A program made the translations under genes and the position numbers. The notes below the pieces were generated by a model. That model saw only the letters and a program-made list of their open reading frames with translations. It ran no database searches and had not been told where the DNA came from. From Polytrichum commune (taxonomy: Eukaryota; Streptophyta; Polytrichopsida; Polytrichales; Polytrichaceae), in the NCBI GenBank assembly GCA_950295325.1, contig OX485808.1:28352527-28416526 (forward strand): 64,000 bases of DNA. Reading direction: 5' to 3'. Numbering within the stretch: the stretch's first letter is position 1; the number at the start of each line of letters is the position of its first letter. This document shows positions 1 through 11,905 of the stretch, one piece after another.

Positions 1-1039
1 AATAGTATAAGCAGGGATGATGTTTTTAAAATCTTTTTTGATGTCTTCCGTTTACTTGTTTATGTGTGGTTTCCTGTATACAGATCTTACCATTCTCAAT
101 GAAATGGAAGTGGAATGAGATGCAGTTATGGCCTTCCTGATGGAATTAAATTCTCTTGGCAGGTCTTGGTGAAGGAAAATCATAGATCGTTTTCGCACTT
201 CATGTTGGTGATAGTATGTTTTTAGAGGGTTTTCTGCAGGATGTTTCTTGTAAATCAAAGCAAGTAGTTTGTGTTTACCAGTAATTGTGCGGGCAAATAG
301 AGTTTATTTGTCCTACTGTCTAGTACCTATGATCTATAAGATGCTGGAGGATTCAACTTCGGTCATGAGGACTGCATAGAACTTTGCTGCCATCTTATAT
401 AATTTTTTGGTGCATGTTGCTGGTATTATTGACTCCATGTTGCACAATACCATACGGATGGTGAAGAAAGTCGAGGTAGGGAAACAGTTTTGATGCGCAC
501 GAATTTCAACCACTTCCTGTTTTGCCACATTTATTGGTGGATTACTGTCAGTTAGGATACAGGAGGAGGTTGGAATGTTGTTGTCCTCGAAGGTGTTCAA
601 AACTTTTTCTGGTGAAATTGCAATGCTATAGACCATATTGTATTTCTATTTCCAGGTAGCAATCTGACTCATCTGGCAGATACCTCGAGGACATCTTTTG
701 GTTGATGAGGTCTGATTATGTGCACAGGTTGTTGCAAATTGTTGTTACTAAGCCCTTTGATAAAAAGGTGAAATACTGGTTCTTTATGACAGAGATGTTC
801 TCGATTCTGGCTGGTCAAGCAGCAACAGTAGCACATGAACTCAATTACTGAGTACGAGAACCTTCACTTTGACATTAGATGATATATTCATATGAGCTCA
901 AAATAATCACAAGGCAAATGTCTACAGCCTCCATTTGGATTTGCTAACCAGCTCATGCTAAGCTTAACCACGTGTCTCACATCCTAGGAGACGTGGGCTA
1001 GCCGGAAAAAGAAAAGCATTTTAAGACCCATCTATCTTA
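1..1039. other. Non-genic stretch, nothing recognised
   Basis: Only short open frames are present (under about 100 codons on either strand), with no domain I recognise. The interval 330-480 reads on the plus strand as a short exon-like peptide broken by stops. I see no tRNA, repeat array or clear transposon end here. Confidence 0.4.
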
Positions 1040-1699
1040 CTAACCCATGACCGTCAACTTGATTCTTTTGTTGCTGGCTCTCGTCTCCTCTCGGGTGTCT
1101 TCGCTGTGCCATTGCGTTGGGGCGGCCTCCATTAATTCTGACAACCCAACATTTAGAATGGGCGCGAAGTTCACAAGCGGACAATCTGGAATGATCTCCG
1201 ATGTCGTGGTAGCTAAGTCTGGATGATGTTGTGGTGTGACTTGTCGTTGTGTGATATGTTGTTGATGAACTTGATCCAACATAGAGCTTTGTTGTTGTGT
1301 CACTTGTTGTTGATCGACTTGATCCAACGTAAAGCTTTGTTGTTGTGTCACTTGTTGTTGATCGACTTGATCCAATGTAAAGCTTTGTTGTTGTGTCACT
1401 TGTTGTTGATCGACTTGATCCAATGTAAAGCTTTGTTGTTGTGTGGCATGTTGTTGTGGTTTGGGGCGACAACATTTTTTCCACATTGCGCGGAGTTCTT
1501 CAGCGGTAAGGCAAGGAGGCATCCAGCTGCTGCAGCTAGGCTTTGGCTTTGATGCCAAAGCTAATTTGGCCTTGGCGATCAATGCAGTCATGTTTGGTGT
1601 TGGATCCTCTGGGATTTGGGTGGAGCTCCCCGAAAATTCACGATCCGGAACTCCATCGCACAAAACTTGGAGCTGAAGTGGCATTCGAAATCTCCCCAT
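1040..1699 (-). CDS. Hypothetical Gln-rich protein with 16-residue tandem repeats
   Basis: From the ATG at 1699 this open frame gives about 219 aa; it is open further upstream to 1792. I do not recognise the family. The N-terminal half is ordinary sequence with a Cys/Lys/Trp-containing stretch (AEELRAMWKKCCRPKPQQ). The middle is about four copies of a 16-residue unit (QQQVTQQQSFTLDQVD) encoded by a 48-bp tandem repeat. The C-terminal part is low in repeats and ends in a basic patch (NKRIKLTVMG). No intron or partner gene is evident and transposon remnants lie nearby. It could be a real Gln-rich regulatory protein, a captured gene fragment, or a chance frame kept open because the repeat period is a multiple of three. 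Confidence 0.35.
   Translation of the reverse strand: MGRFRMPLQLQVLCDGVPDREFSGSSTQIPEDPTPNMTALIAKAKLALASKPKPSCSSWMPPCLTAEELRAMWKKCCRPKPQQHATQQQSFTLDQVDQQQVTQQQSFTLDQVDQQQVTQQQSFTLDQVDQQQVTQQQSSMLDQVHQQHITQRQVTPQHHPDLATTTSEIIPDCPLVNFAPILNVGLSELMEAAPTQWHSEDTREETRASNKRIKLTVMG
1247..1442. repeat. 48-bp tandem repeat, about four copies
   Basis: A 48-bp unit containing TTGTTGTTGATCGACTTGAT is repeated head to tail with few changes; the first copy is the most diverged. The period is a multiple of three, so the minus-strand frame through it stays open. Confidence 0.9.
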
Positions 1700-2181
1700 T
1701 TCTTCTTTCTTTGTATGACTTTGACAGATCAGTGTCGGAAAAAATATGATCAATTTGTGTATGGTGACAACAAAAGTAATTACTTGCAACAAATCAGTTG
1801 TTTTGTGTTTTTTTTCTTTTGAATCTCACCCTGTAGTTGGCCCGAGTAGGCAGTTCAAGCTTAAGGCGATTATGATAATTGTGTAATCGCTAGATTGGTT
1901 ACACACACAAATGATCGATGACAGGAGTCGATGGGTTGAATGGCCCACAAAACTCCTCAAGTGAACACATTTATAGGGTGATCAGGGCTTAATACTTTTA
2001 CTTTTGCAGAGGAGAAGTTAAAAGTAGAATGGAGACGTCATGGTCACATTGGAAGGTTAAAAACCATAAAGTAAAAGGAAAATTGTAACGAGACGATGGA
2101 AAAGTAAACGTAAAATGAAAAAGGTCGAGGAAACGTAAAAGTAAAATGTACAGGAAAGTAAAAGTAAAAGAAAGGGTACAG
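1700..2181. other. Non-genic; GTAAAA-rich tract at its right side
   Basis: No gene was recognised. From about 1996 to 2176 the sequence is an imperfect run of AAAAGTA/GTAAAA-like words, which looks like a decayed simple repeat. Confidence 0.4.
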
Positions 2182-2514
2182 TACACTAAATAGGATATTT
2201 AGTGTTTTATTATATTTGATGTTGTTACCGCCCTACCCTACTCAAAACTAATTTCCAATTTTTTTTTAACAATTAGTGTTAGAAGATATGCTAGAAGATA
2301 TGTTGGAATTCTCCTTTTATCATTGTTACATTTTGTTTTCCATATATTTACTAACACTAAATTCAAACATGTAACTAAATTCCACATATTATCCATAGTT
2401 GATATTTAGTGTTTGAGTTTACATTTAATGTTACTTACTTTCATAGGTTTATTGATATTCAATGTATGTGTTTGTATTTAGTGTATCAAACACTTAATAC
2501 CCTATTTTAGTGTA
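2182..2514 (+). mobile_element. MITE, ACACTAAATA family, copy 1
   Basis: The left end reads TACACTAAATAGGATATTTA and the right end is its approximate inverse (CCCTATTTTAGTGTA), so the element has terminal inverted repeats. The inside is AT-rich and carries further internal TTTAGTGT/ACACTAAAT words. Related copies lie at 13,235 (right end lost) and, in the other orientation, at 27,313. There is no coding capacity, so it is non-autonomous. The ends resemble CACTA-type termini in places (CACTACACTAAATA), but no clean target duplication was established. Confidence 0.7.
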
Positions 2515-4029
2515 GTGTTGTAATGAGAGGAATAAATCTAACCTAGTTGGTGGCTGAAAACTATATGGCATGGAACGCTACACTAAATATTGTATTTTAT
2601 GTCACATGGTATCTTAGGGCATTGTGGTAAGTTTTTCTAATGACACTTCTTATTACTAATTTTGCGACAATTATCATTCCAACTCACTTTTCGTTCAACC
2701 ACTTTTAGTTTGGTACATTTTGCATCCCAACAATTTTGTAATGAATGTTGTCATGGATGATTAAAATTTGGATGAAAAATCATCCTGGGAACTGGATTCT
2801 TCATACCACGTGTAACTAACGTGAGTGTAAGAAGGGGTATTATTTGAGGCATTAGCGTACATAATATACAATAAGAGAGAGGTTATTTTCTCCTGGTGTA
2901 TGCACTTAATAAAGCTATCAAAAATGTTGACGTAAAAGTAGATGTACAAACGGAGGCCCTAAGACTTAGAGAAAAACTTACAATAAATGTGTTAGTTTCA
3001 TCCAATTCACATTTTCACTCCGTTCTATGAAACATCCAATTCGCAACATGAAATACCTTACTTGGTTATAAACGATATTCTCGATGGAAAAAAAGAAGTA
3101 AATATCTAGCCCACCATGTAACTCCAAATGGTAACCCACGCTACTTAGACAAATCGTTGTACATCCCAAAGATAGACTTTGGTGTTATTAAACAATAATA
3201 ATATGTGCCCCTTTTTCATGTACTAAGAAGATACTATACATATAGTAATCACGTGAGATTTGACTTTTTCCGACTTTGAAGTTTTGGCATGAATATTGTA
3301 GAGGCGGTCAAAGTCCGAAGGTTTGATGGGTCTCCGCATATCGGCCCACTTGGGTGACATGAAGTTTGGATTGAGAAGATCATCCACTAACTCTTTAAGT
3401 GAAATAAAATAGCATGGTACTTGATGCCTCAAACATGCAATGATGCGGGTGACGTTTACTTCTTTCAAATTCACATCCGAATCTTGTGTGAGCACTAATT
3501 TAAGGAACGCTTTCGTCATTCGGGCCCACAATACAAGAGAGTTTCATGGGTCACGGCGCTCAATGCAACCTAAGGTAACTTGTGTGGGTGTTAAGTGGCT
3601 CGTTTTTCATGTTTCCCAAACTCTATCAATCAAATTTACGGAACGTAACTTGTGGTGAATCAACAAAATTGTGACGAAGCATCATCCAAAATCGTATTGA
3701 AATTTAGATTTCCCTTGATGTAGTCATGATTATCAGATGTGAGTGTGTGTTGATTCTTTAATTGTTGTAAAGGGTGCATAGGGGGCATGCTTAGTTATGT
3801 AGTGCCTTTCATAGTAGTTCTCATCCTAATTTTGAAGAGCTATAAATTTAACTTCTCTATAATTACACTACCTGCTTATTTGTTATGTACACAATGTCAT
3901 TCCACTTTGTCACCTATAGCAAGATGTAAGAACGAACATAAAATTATCTTCATATGGTTTTATGCCCATCTCACATTGAGTGTTCCCACACATTTTTCCA
4001 CTCATTCTAAATTAGGATGAAAACTACTA
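2515..4029. other. Intergenic; one unrecognised 102-codon frame
   Basis: No conserved gene was recognised. A minus-strand frame at 3223-3531 reads as plausible protein (for example KAFLKLVLTQDSDVNLKEV), but it has no upstream exon, family match or supporting context. At 2577-2600 a short CTACACTAAATATTG fragment matches the ends of the nearby MITE family. Confidence 0.35.
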
Positions 4030-4346
4030 CTCCCTCTGTTTCAAAATAAAACTGTGGTTTCTATTTCAGTGCGGGATTAAGAACAGTGACCAGCTTTGAA
4101 CCACAATGCGTTTTTTAACCAAAATTGGGAGCTGCCGAAAATTAGCAAGCTGGCACGGAGTATACAGTATTTACCGAGGCTACTGTAGCTTCTTAGATAA
4201 ATATACCATATTTATTAGTAGGCCCAGCTGCACTGCCGTTGTTAGCCGTGAATGATAGGCATGAGTAGTGGTAATAACAAAACCATGGTTTTATTCTGGC
4301 ACGGAGTTTATGCAAAAACCATGGTTTTATTGTGAAACAGAGGGAG
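4030..4346. mobile_element. Stowaway-like MITE (Tc1/mariner type), 317 bp
   Basis: The ends are CTCCCTCTGTTTCAAAATAA on the left and the inverse (TTATTGTGAAACAGAGGGAG) on the right, flanked by TA on both sides (4028-4029 and 4347-4348). This is the classic Stowaway end CTCCCTCYGTTTC with a TA target-site duplication. There is no coding capacity. The inner borders repeat an AAACCATGGTTTTAT motif. Confidence 0.85.
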
Positions 4347-4450
4347 TATAAGCTAACTTTATGTGCATTGATTGTGGTAAATGATGTGGGTTTATGCATT
4401 GTATGATTATTACGGACAACTTATAGTGCGGCCCACATGCAACATCATTG

Positions 4451-4521
<71 letters not shown>
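4451..4521. repeat. Compound microsatellite (ACTA)n(AT)n(AG)n
   Basis: About five ACTA units, then a short AT run, then about 18 AG units. Confidence 0.95.
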
Positions 4522-4522
<1 letters not shown>

Positions 4523-5454
4523 GGGCATTTCTTGAGTGAAGCTATGCTTACTTTCAAGCATATTTCTTTCTACAACATCCTCTTGTCAAGAGGCCATTCC
4601 ATTCTTTCATATATCTATGTATCTATCCAAACCCGGGAGGGTGGGTGGGATCTTCCCTCCATGTAAGTACATTGCACAGTTTAACTTTCACACTTTGGAG
4701 CATTTTGAAAAAACTTGCAATATGTGTAACTTTGGAGTATTCACATCCCTAAAGTTAGCAAGTGTAAATCCTTTTCACACCAACTTGCAACCTAAGTCCA
4801 TCATATGCTAAATCAAGTTTAACATGATGTCCTAATATCCTCTTGAAGTCAATAACAAGGTATCATTGTAAAACATGCTTTCTAACTTGTAAAATGTTTA
4901 CTTCCTCTATACACACACTATTTCGTAAAAAGATGGTATACAAAACCTAATAAGGCCGTCAAGTTTGTGAAGGGTCTGCCTCACATGTGCCCATGCAACC
5001 AACCAACAAACAATTGAGGATTAGTTACGTACACGAGGTGAATAACAGCAGAACCCAATTGTTATCTATGTCACACAAATACATGAGGCATAACCATATA
5101 TTTTGTATCCAAAAATACTCACTATCTTCAATGAGTATTCTACCTGTTCCTTGGCCATTTGAGAATCCACACCTTGTAGTAAGGCACATTCACTTCCAAC
5201 AAGCCCCCTCCTTGTTTACCCTAACCTCAAAAATTACCTAAGGTAAACTGCTTCCGCGGCTTATGCTTGGAAAGGAAGTACTCAAGTGGGCTTCCTCTTA
5301 ATATATGGTTAGGTAAACAATTAGGACCGTAGATTTTTAGTCTAAGATCTACGGTCGTTTACCCTTAGTTGGCTATTGCCTAGTATTGAGGTAAAACTTT
5401 TTAGGGTACATATTACTGAGTGGTATCAATTGGTTAAAATTTGGCCTAGAGTTA

Positions 5455-5455
5455 G

Positions 5456-5499
<44 letters not shown>
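5455..5499. repeat. (GA)n microsatellite
   Basis: Uninterrupted GA dinucleotide run of about 22 units. Confidence 0.95.
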
Positions 5500-5500
<1 letters not shown>

Positions 5501-7165
5501 CTCTCCTCGAGGACCCACATATTCACTCAAAGTCAATAATTATCAATTTTGTCAATCATGAGGGATCATCCTTGGGGTCATGGCATAAGAGTATCTCATA
5601 TGCTCATTGAAAATTGATTCCCTCCAAAATTTGACTTTCTAGGGTTTTGTAGGACAATGCCACATGCTCGTCTCACCCACATAGGCCAAATGTTCTGCAA
5701 TGCAAGGGGGAATTGTTGCATGCAAGCATACCTCTCATCCACCCAACATAAAAACTTCACCCCTTATAGGCATGTGGTTGAATCATCTCAAATGACTTGG
5801 GTCAGACAAATTGAGGGGTTTTGAAGCAAATTATGGTGTCAAACCAACTAGAATAAAATTAACATCCATATTGCATTCAATTTCAAGGCTCGTTATGTTG
5901 GATGAATGAAAGGTACACTTGTATGCAATAATTTCCAATTTGCTAATTGCCACCTAAGTTTAGAAAGAGATAGAGAGAGTTGTATTTTTCAGAGCTTTTT
6001 TCATAGCTTGATCTTCCTCTTTGCAGAGGCCCTTTCCTTTTTATTCTTCATCAAAATAAAGCAAGGGTGGGTGGGATTTTCATTCAACACAAATCTGTTT
6101 TCTTATCAAGTCATAGTACTTATCAATGTAACTATGCTTGTGTTGCTAAGTTTTGTATAACATGGAATAACTTGCAATAACTTGCATTCTCAAGGAGGAA
6201 CATGTATCCTCACCATCATGCTTCCTTCAAATCAAATCAACTCAAATCATTTTGAAACCCTAGTTGTGAGGTATAAGTGGTCAAAATGTAATGATATGCT
6301 CATCACGTGACTTTGTATACAGTAGCATAGTCTGGAATAGAATCTAACTATGCAATGCATTGTGCTTGGTAGTCAATGTAACTAATGTTACTAATGTTAC
6401 CAATGTTACCATCAAGTAGTAGGTTGAGTATGTAAGATGTAAGCTTACATATATGTATCCATACTATCTCAACTACTTTGTAGTGTTTGTGTGCTAATCA
6501 AAGTACTATTTCAAAGCAGTAAATAAGCTTTCATACTTATCACATAAAAAGGTGAAAGAGTATTCAAACTTGAACAATGTACTATTGTTGGTGTAGAAAA
6601 TGTGAAGAGCTAGCCTCACCTGCACCCGTGCCAACCCAAACATACAAATGTGTGTTAGAAAGGCGTGTGTCAGGTGTCTTCAGCTAAGCTCAATTGCTAT
6701 CCATGTCACACATTAACCTCACCTGTCAAGTCCATTGATAGTTTACAACATCAATACTCATTACAAATCAATGAGTATACTTACGTGCTCTTTTGCGATG
6801 TTGTGTAACTTGATAGTAACAATCTTTAGTACACCAAATGTCAGTTTTTTCACCTCCCCTCCAACCTTGTTCTCACACTCAAAGTTAAGCGTTTTCCTTC
6901 ACGCATGTAAAAGAGTTTTCACATGGAAGAATGAGAAGCTTAAGTATTGGTGTGGTCAAGCAAAGAGGTTGTTTTAGGTCACATAAACCCTAACAACGCG
7001 GAGTATGGTAACTATTCTTTACCATAGTATTTTAACCCATGGTTAAGTTTAGTTCAACCTTTTAATTGTGGTGTGGATTCCCTTTAGGTGTCTTAGCCCT
7101 ATTGGAATGCTCATATTAGATTGTCAATAATGTTACTTTTTAATTTAAAGGCAAAATCAAGAGCA

Positions 7166-7170
<5 letters not shown>

Positions 7171-7218
<48 letters not shown>
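7171..7218. repeat. (AG)n microsatellite
   Basis: AG dinucleotide run of about 22 units, the third GA-type tract within 3 kb. Confidence 0.95.
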
Positions 7219-7219
<1 letters not shown>

Positions 7220-7328
7220 ACTTTAAACCCTTCCCCATGCTCAAGAAATTGAGGACCAAATACTTCAGAGATGTGTCTCTCTTTCTTAATAAAGTTATTT
7301 GTAAAGTCCCTCAGTGCAGGGAGAAAAT

Positions 7329-7545
7329 GAGGGTTTGATCCTTCTTTAAGAAAGCTTTCTTTTAAGAGCTCGTTAGCTTGTCATGTATTAGAGCATGTTT
7401 TGATAGTTGGATGAAACTTTTGGGATTTCCTCTTTCCACCTCTCGAACTTTGAGAGATTCTTAGAATTTAAAATAAGGCATGCGAATAGACCCATTGTCC
7501 TAAATCATGGATCAATGACGTATGCAAGGCTAGCTTTGCCCACCC
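7329..7545 (+). repeat. Dispersed repeat, copy 1 (partner at 26.2 kb)
   Basis: Similar in order and spacing to 26,219-26,440: 'GATCCTTCTTTAAGAAAGCT', 'CTCTCGAACTTTGAGAGA', then 'TATGCAAGGCTA'. It contains no recognised gene. It is likely part of an old transposon whose ends I could not define. Confidence 0.55.
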
Positions 7546-8452
7546 ATCATGATAAAAAGAAAGCTAAGATCTGATTTTTAAGAACCCAATATACTTTTTG
7601 TGTATATGGGCCTATGAAGACAAACCACACCAACACATTATTTATGGTATTTAGTGCCACTAACTACTTGGAATTACACAAATTGTTATAACTTCTTAGC
7701 ATAGATTTCATTTTTTGACAATAAGTTTAAATAGGTTGTATGGACATTATACACCAAGATTTACTTTTACTTGGTACTAACTGATATTCTTAGCAAAAAG
7801 TTATAGCACTTAGTAGCTCTAAACTGTAAGTGACATTAAATACTATAATTGGTGTAGTGAAGTTAGGATTTTTACTATTGTAGAGGGCATCAATTTCATA
7901 TGTTACTACATTTTCTGCATATATTATTGTGATGCACAATGATTTTGACATATCAAGTAAATTATGGTCAATGTAATTTTTCTTGGCCCACAAAAATTTT
8001 GAACCCACGTTATTATAAATTAAAAAAAGGGTTGTAGAATCAATCATTATTTTACTAAATATGATTTGTAATGGATTTTTAAGAGTATAATACCGATATT
8101 CTACCAAAAATTCAATATTTTGTTAGTGTTATATCATTTTGTATTTGCATTTTTGAACATATTAATTTGATAGCACCTAATTTTCAACTCACACATAAAA
8201 ATACATAAGCTTCACAAGATGCGATATGTTGTGAACGTGCTTCCATTTGAGTGATATGTATCACACAACTCCGGCATCGAATCAATAGCTTGAACAATTG
8301 GGTCTCAATTTAGACCTTCCAAGTGGGTTGGGGTTCCATCTTCCAACCAACTATGCCATGTTGGAATGCCACCATGACATCAAACCAATTGTTAAGGGGA
8401 TCGTTTGATCGACCAATCAAATCCAAAATGACAAACATACAAGAACTCATCA

Positions 8453-8702
8453 CATCACAAACTTCCAAAGGTGAATATAAAAAAACATTGTTATTACGCT
8501 TGGTGGTATATAATGTAATTTATCATATAAAACATTATCTTCATCTTAAGTAACAAATTTACTTCGTGGTAGTATAATGCGGCATACAATGAAGGAGAGG
8601 AACATAGTAATGTAGTTATCACGACACTAATCAAAAATTATGATGTAGTTTTAACACTTTATTAGATTTACGTAATAATTTCACCTTTGGAAGTTTGTGA
8701 TG
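8453..8702. mobile_element. Foldback/MITE-like element with 23-bp inverted ends
   Basis: CATCACAAACTTCCAAAGG at 8453 is repeated inverted at 8680-8702 with about 200 bp of AT-rich DNA between. Similar end sequence ('GGAAGTTTGTCATG' after 'TTAACACTTTATTGAG') occurs at about 22,580-22,640, so it appears to be a dispersed family. No target duplication was established. Confidence 0.6.
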
Positions 8703-9484
8703 AAATTATGATGAAGGAGGATCACCATGTCATCAGAAATCCTTTGAACTGAAGCACTGTAGCCTATAGTCATGGCAACATGTACGGGACAACCGTGATT
8801 GGACCTGCCTCAGGTGTGTGGTGGACCGATGCATGGAAACGTGTGCCGTATATTCTTGGACCCACATAGTAACCACTATGGGCTGAGTAACGTTGTGTGG
8901 CTATATCAATCACATCACTTCCATAAGTATAAATAAATAAATCGTAATGGCTTACATGACATCTTAGAAAAACAGATGTGGTGGATAGGCATTTGACGTG
9001 TTCCACATTATTATCAAAGTTGGATATTACAAATTCTTTGAAGTTAACGTGGTCCCCACAAATTACACGAACTGGTTTAGTGGGAATTGGCCCGTGATGT
9101 CCTCCCCCCGACCCCAAATAACATGTTCATTTTAAATGTTAAAAATTTGCTCCTTCAAATCATCCACATTTATCTTGAAGTAGATATACCAAAGTGGTGT
9201 ACATAAAAGCCATTAGAATGTAATTCCCTTCATCCACACTACCATCCTACCTAGGCAAGTTCAATATAAATTACATTGTTTCATATGTGTATGTGTGTGT
9301 GTGCAAAAAATATAATTAATAAAATAAATGTTTAATAATGTGTTTTTTGGGAAAGCGTCAATCTTCAATATAGTTTGGAGGGTTGCAATGGAAATTGTCC
9401 CTACTATAAAATGACCCAAAACCAACACAATAACCTGATGTTAAAGGTGGTGGACAATCTCAAGACCATATGTGTGCTTATTGC
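8703..9484. other. Intergenic; one unrecognised 115-codon frame
   Basis: A minus-strand frame at 8770-9117 is open for 115 codons, but I recognise no motif and no exon context. The remainder is AT-rich with a short TG repeat near 9285-9302. Confidence 0.3.
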
Positions 9485-10602
9485 AATGTGGTGTTCTTCC
9501 TCCTCGTTGTGCCAACAACACTTTGAATTTACATAACTTTTGACTTGCAAAGTTCATACACAAGTTCAAACATCTCTCACTCAAGTCTAGCAATAGGCGC
9601 CCCTTCCCCACTCCACTAAATTTAGTGGAGTTAGTAGGGACCCGGTGAAGTTGAAGAATGTGGAGGAATTTCCAACTTTGAATGTAGGTTCCCTACATGC
9701 AGGTCAGATTAGACGTAAAACATTTTTAATCAAAAGGTGCCACGTGTCATGATGTGAAAGGTTGGAGCATCTTTAAAATGAAGTGGAAAATGAATTTAGA
9801 TCAAGACAATCGGATGTTCAAATGACAAGTCTAATATTTTAATGTCATCAAATCTTGAGATGTGCCTTGCGTTTATCACCTTGAACTTTGCAAGTCCAAA
9901 ATGAGGTGAACTCAATGTGTTATTGGCATATTCTCCTCGCAAAACTCCAACAAGGAGGTTTGGATGAGCACCACATCACAAGGAAGGAAGGAAGAAACTA
10001 ATACTCGTGGTTTTGGGTCATCCATTAGTGAAAATTTGAGCCCTAATAACTCTTGTATATGTGATTCGAATAAGAAACAAACTATAGTGCATTCGAGTTT
10101 ACCGTCAATTGCTAATGAAAACCAATCAATTTCTTTGAATTTTAATAATATTATTCATGCTTAACACTTAAGCAACGGACTTGGGCACCATCTACCGTAT
10201 ATTTGAAGTTGGAGATTACTCTGCATCATTTCACTTCAATGCGCTCCCCACTAGTAAACTCCACTAAATTTAGTGGAGTTGGGGGAGAGACGCCTTAGTG
10301 CTAGACTCACTCGAGTGAGAGCCATCCTTGTGTGTTGTTTACCCCTCGAACTTTGCAAGCCAAAAGTAAGCTAAACTCGTGTCCCAATCACACCAAACTT
10401 TCCGTCCAGTTCTAGCCATGAAATTGCTGGGGATTATGTTCAGAAATAGATGTTGGCCCATCATTTTTCACATTATTACAGCTAGAGATGTTGATGGATG
10501 ATGCAAGAAGTGGTTGATGTAACCAACCCCTCAAAGTGTTATTGGCATATTCTCCCCAAGACTCTAACGGGGAGCAAGAGCACGATATCGCAATGAGAGC
10601 CG

Positions 10603-11002
10603 ATTCACATGGGGTCCCAAGTCCCAAGTGCCATTAATGTCAATAAGTTCCAACATGGAGGCAAAGTTCCAACTTTTGAGCCTCAAGAAACCATTATAGT
10701 ATGGTTTATATCCATTAAAGTGAGATGTTCTTCATTATTTTATGCAAAGAAATTCTTGGGATCTGTGTTGAGAGTCAAGTCGGGTCTAGCTTATTCAATG
10801 CTTGACCCAACTCTCAACACAAGTCCCAAGCCTCGCCTCGCCTCCAAAAAGTGTCGCCACATAGGCATCCATGTCATACTTGGGACTTCGAACTTGGGAT
10901 ATGTGTGAAGTGGTAAGTCCCATCTGCCATGCTCTCAACGGCTGAGATTACACGGATTGACCTCAAATGACTTGGGGCTTACGACTTGGGACCCGTGTGA
11001 AT
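10603..11002. mobile_element. MITE of about 400 bp with CACACGGGTCCCAAGT ends
   Basis: The left end ATTCACATGGGGTCCCAAGT and the right end (inverse ATTCACACGGGTCCCAAGT) form terminal inverted repeats. Inside is a smaller hairpin, with arms 10,755-10,780 and 10,801-10,830 centred on TGTTGAGAGT. It interrupts a unit of the surrounding tandem array, so it is younger than the array. Confidence 0.65.
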
Positions 11003-11723
11003 GTCCACCACCTTTGACATTAGGCTACTGTGTTGAGTTTGACGAACCCTTGGGTCATCTATCGTTAAAAACTTTGAACACTTTTAACATTTGCAGACAA
11101 AATTCAAATAAGCCATAAACTGACATTTTAAGCATATTTGGACAAACCGTTTGCCCATTGTTATTACCAAGATCCCAAGTGGTTTGCCCAAATATACTAG
11201 TGTTATTGTGTTAATCGATGAATTCAACGTGGTCCCTACTAAGTTAACTCCACTAAATATACGTGGAGTAGGAGAGGGACGCATAGTGCTAGACTCACTT
11301 GTGTGATACATTTCCTTATGTTTAAGTTACGTCCTTCAACTTTCCAAGTCAAAAGTTAGGGAAAGTTTTGAGCCCTTGCAACTTTTGTATGCAAAATCCA
11401 AACAAGACATACTTTGGTGCATTACAATCTTGTATCAATTGCTCACGTGAACCATGTAAAGCTTTTTATCCATTCTCAACACTTCAAGTGACGGTCTTAG
11501 CACGGCCTGCGTCACATTTAAACTATAAATTACTCCACATTCTTTGAATTCGACATGGTCCCCACTATATTAACTCCACTAAATTTAGTGTAGTCCCGGG
11601 AGAGACGTCTAGTGGTAGACTCATTTGAGTGAGAGCGGTCCTTGTGTTTAAGTTACCCCCTTTCACTTTGCAAGCCAAAAGGTATGTAAAGCCAAAGTGT
11701 TATTGGTGTATTCTTCGTATAAC

Positions 11724-11905
11724 TTTTTTTTTTGAGACAGAAGGCCGATAGGCCAGCGCTAAAGCACAGGAGGCAGTTCACCACCTGGCAAGTTTTCCAT
11801 CAAGTAGAGAGGAGATTTCACAGCCGGGATTCGAACCGCCAACCTCTTCCTTGAGATTTGGGTATCTCTCCACCATCATCCAGGAGTTTAAGGTCATCTC
11901 AGACC
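11724..11905 (-). mobile_element. tRNA-derived SINE, 182 bp, with 15-bp target-site duplication
   Basis: Read on the minus strand, the element has a box-A-like TGGTGGAGAGA (11,865-11,875), then a box-B-like GGCGGTTCGAATCCC (11,826-11,840) about 25 bp on, and ends in a poly(A) run, seen as T's at 11,723-11,732. It is flanked by the direct repeat ATTCTTCGTATAACT at 11,709-11,723 and 11,906-11,920. It sits inside a unit of the ~0.6-kb array. Pol III boxes, A tail and target-site duplication together make a SINE the clear reading. Which LINE mobilised it is unknown. Confidence 0.85.

Larger units (their letters stand above)
4522..7260. repeat. Diverged direct duplication, about 1.45 kb apart
   Basis: Short similar blocks recur in the same order in 4522-5500 and about 5940-7220. 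Examples are a 'GGTGGGTGGGAT' block (4643 and 6066), a 'CCTCACATGTGCCCATGC'-like block (4979 and 6614) followed by 'TTGTTATCTATGTCACACA'-like sequence, and a GA tract near each unit. The copies have diverged greatly. No gene is present. Confidence 0.4.

Noticed and set aside
8770-9117. 115-codon minus-strand frame as a gene
   Set aside because: No motif, no exon context and repeat-rich surroundings.
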